Below, piece by piece: positions 33,438 to 33,539 of a DNA stretch of 33,539 bases. The notes under the pieces are model-generated. The model saw only the letters and a program-made list of their open reading frames with translations, did not search any database and was not told the origin of the DNA. The translations under genes were made by a program, and so were the position numbers. Origin of the DNA: Cupriavidus laharis (GTDB lineage: Bacteria > Pseudomonadota > Gammaproteobacteria > Burkholderiales > Burkholderiaceae); contig NZ_CAJZAI010000029.1 of NCBI RefSeq assembly GCF_914271435.1, positions 1-33,539 on the forward strand. The letters are read 5' to 3'. Positions within the stretch are counted from its first letter, which is position 1. Each line of letters begins with the position of its first letter.

Positions 33438-33539
33438 GGATGCTCTGCACAAATAGCTAGCGGATGTGCTTGCAATGAATCGTCGAGCCAGCGAGCATGT
33501 CGGGCATGAAACAAGCTGACCTTGGATTGAACTTGTCGA
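33438..33539 (+). mobile_element. Left end of an IS5-family insertion sequence
   Basis: The element probably starts at 33438 with ggatgctctgcacaa, similar in its second half (tgcacaa) to IS5-group terminal repeats. The preceding four bases, CTAA (33434-33437), fit the YTAR target of the IS5 subgroup. The transposase gene starts 59 bases inside. The element runs out of the window, so its other end and target duplication cannot be seen. Confidence 0.6.
33497..33539 (+). CDS. IS5-family transposase, N-terminal fragment
   Basis: An open frame runs from the ATG at 33497 to the end of the window and encodes MSGMKQADLGLNLS. This matches the N terminus I recall for IS5-family transposases of Burkholderiaceae (MKQADLGLNLSTKRTRK type). 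A second in-frame ATG at 33506 is an equally good start. Only 14 residues are visible and the DDE domain is outside, so the call rests on this short match plus the target-like CTAA and terminal sequence. Confidence 0.6.
   Translation, partial: MSGMKQADLGLNLS

Noticed and set aside
30820..33450. Long minus-strand open frame of 876 codons
   Set aside because: It lies opposite gatB and the hydrolase gene, both with clear family motifs. It is an antisense shadow of GC-rich codons and resembles no protein.

Overview
The window is GC-rich chromosomal DNA from a betaproteobacterium of the Burkholderiaceae, most likely Cupriavidus or a close relative. The evidence is the mreBCD-mrdA-rodA order, a gatC-gatA-(two extra genes)-gatB cluster, DUF484 next to xerC, lipA-lipB, and high GC throughout except at the left edge. 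No tRNA, rRNA or CRISPR array was seen.

Left edge to ~9.2 kb: accessory DNA. It opens with the last 30 codons and terminal repeat of a Tn5/IS50-like insertion sequence. An AT-rich 91-residue membrane protein gene follows, overlapping by 4 bases the end of a 2676-residue CdiA/FhaB-type two-partner-secreted exoprotein. Gene order, overlap, sharp base-composition change and three membrane helices in the small protein fit a contact-dependent-inhibition toxin tip with its immunity protein. I recognise neither the tip nor the small protein. No CdiB/FhaC transporter gene is visible.

9.2-14.1 kb: a minus-strand operon pxpB-pxpC-pxpA-DUF969-DUF979-pcp. It encodes ATP-dependent 5-oxoprolinase, a probable transporter pair and pyroglutamyl peptidase, so it can release pyroglutamate from peptides and turn it into glutamate. 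A perfect 27-bp palindrome upstream is a likely operator.

14.3-16.2 kb: a complete-looking group II intron with its maturase, inserted in the same orientation right after the lipA terminator, the habit of group IIC introns.

16.2-19.7 kb: lipA and lipB (lipoate synthesis), a DUF2917 gene, and a divergent LysR-type regulator with a large inverted repeat between the last two.

19.7-27.7 kb: the minus-strand cell-shape cluster mreB-mreC-mreD-mrdA-rodA followed by a DUF484 gene and xerC.

28.3-33.3 kb: the divergent plus-strand gatC-gatA-lipoprotein-hydrolase-gatB cluster for tRNA amidation. An IS5-like element begins at the right edge.
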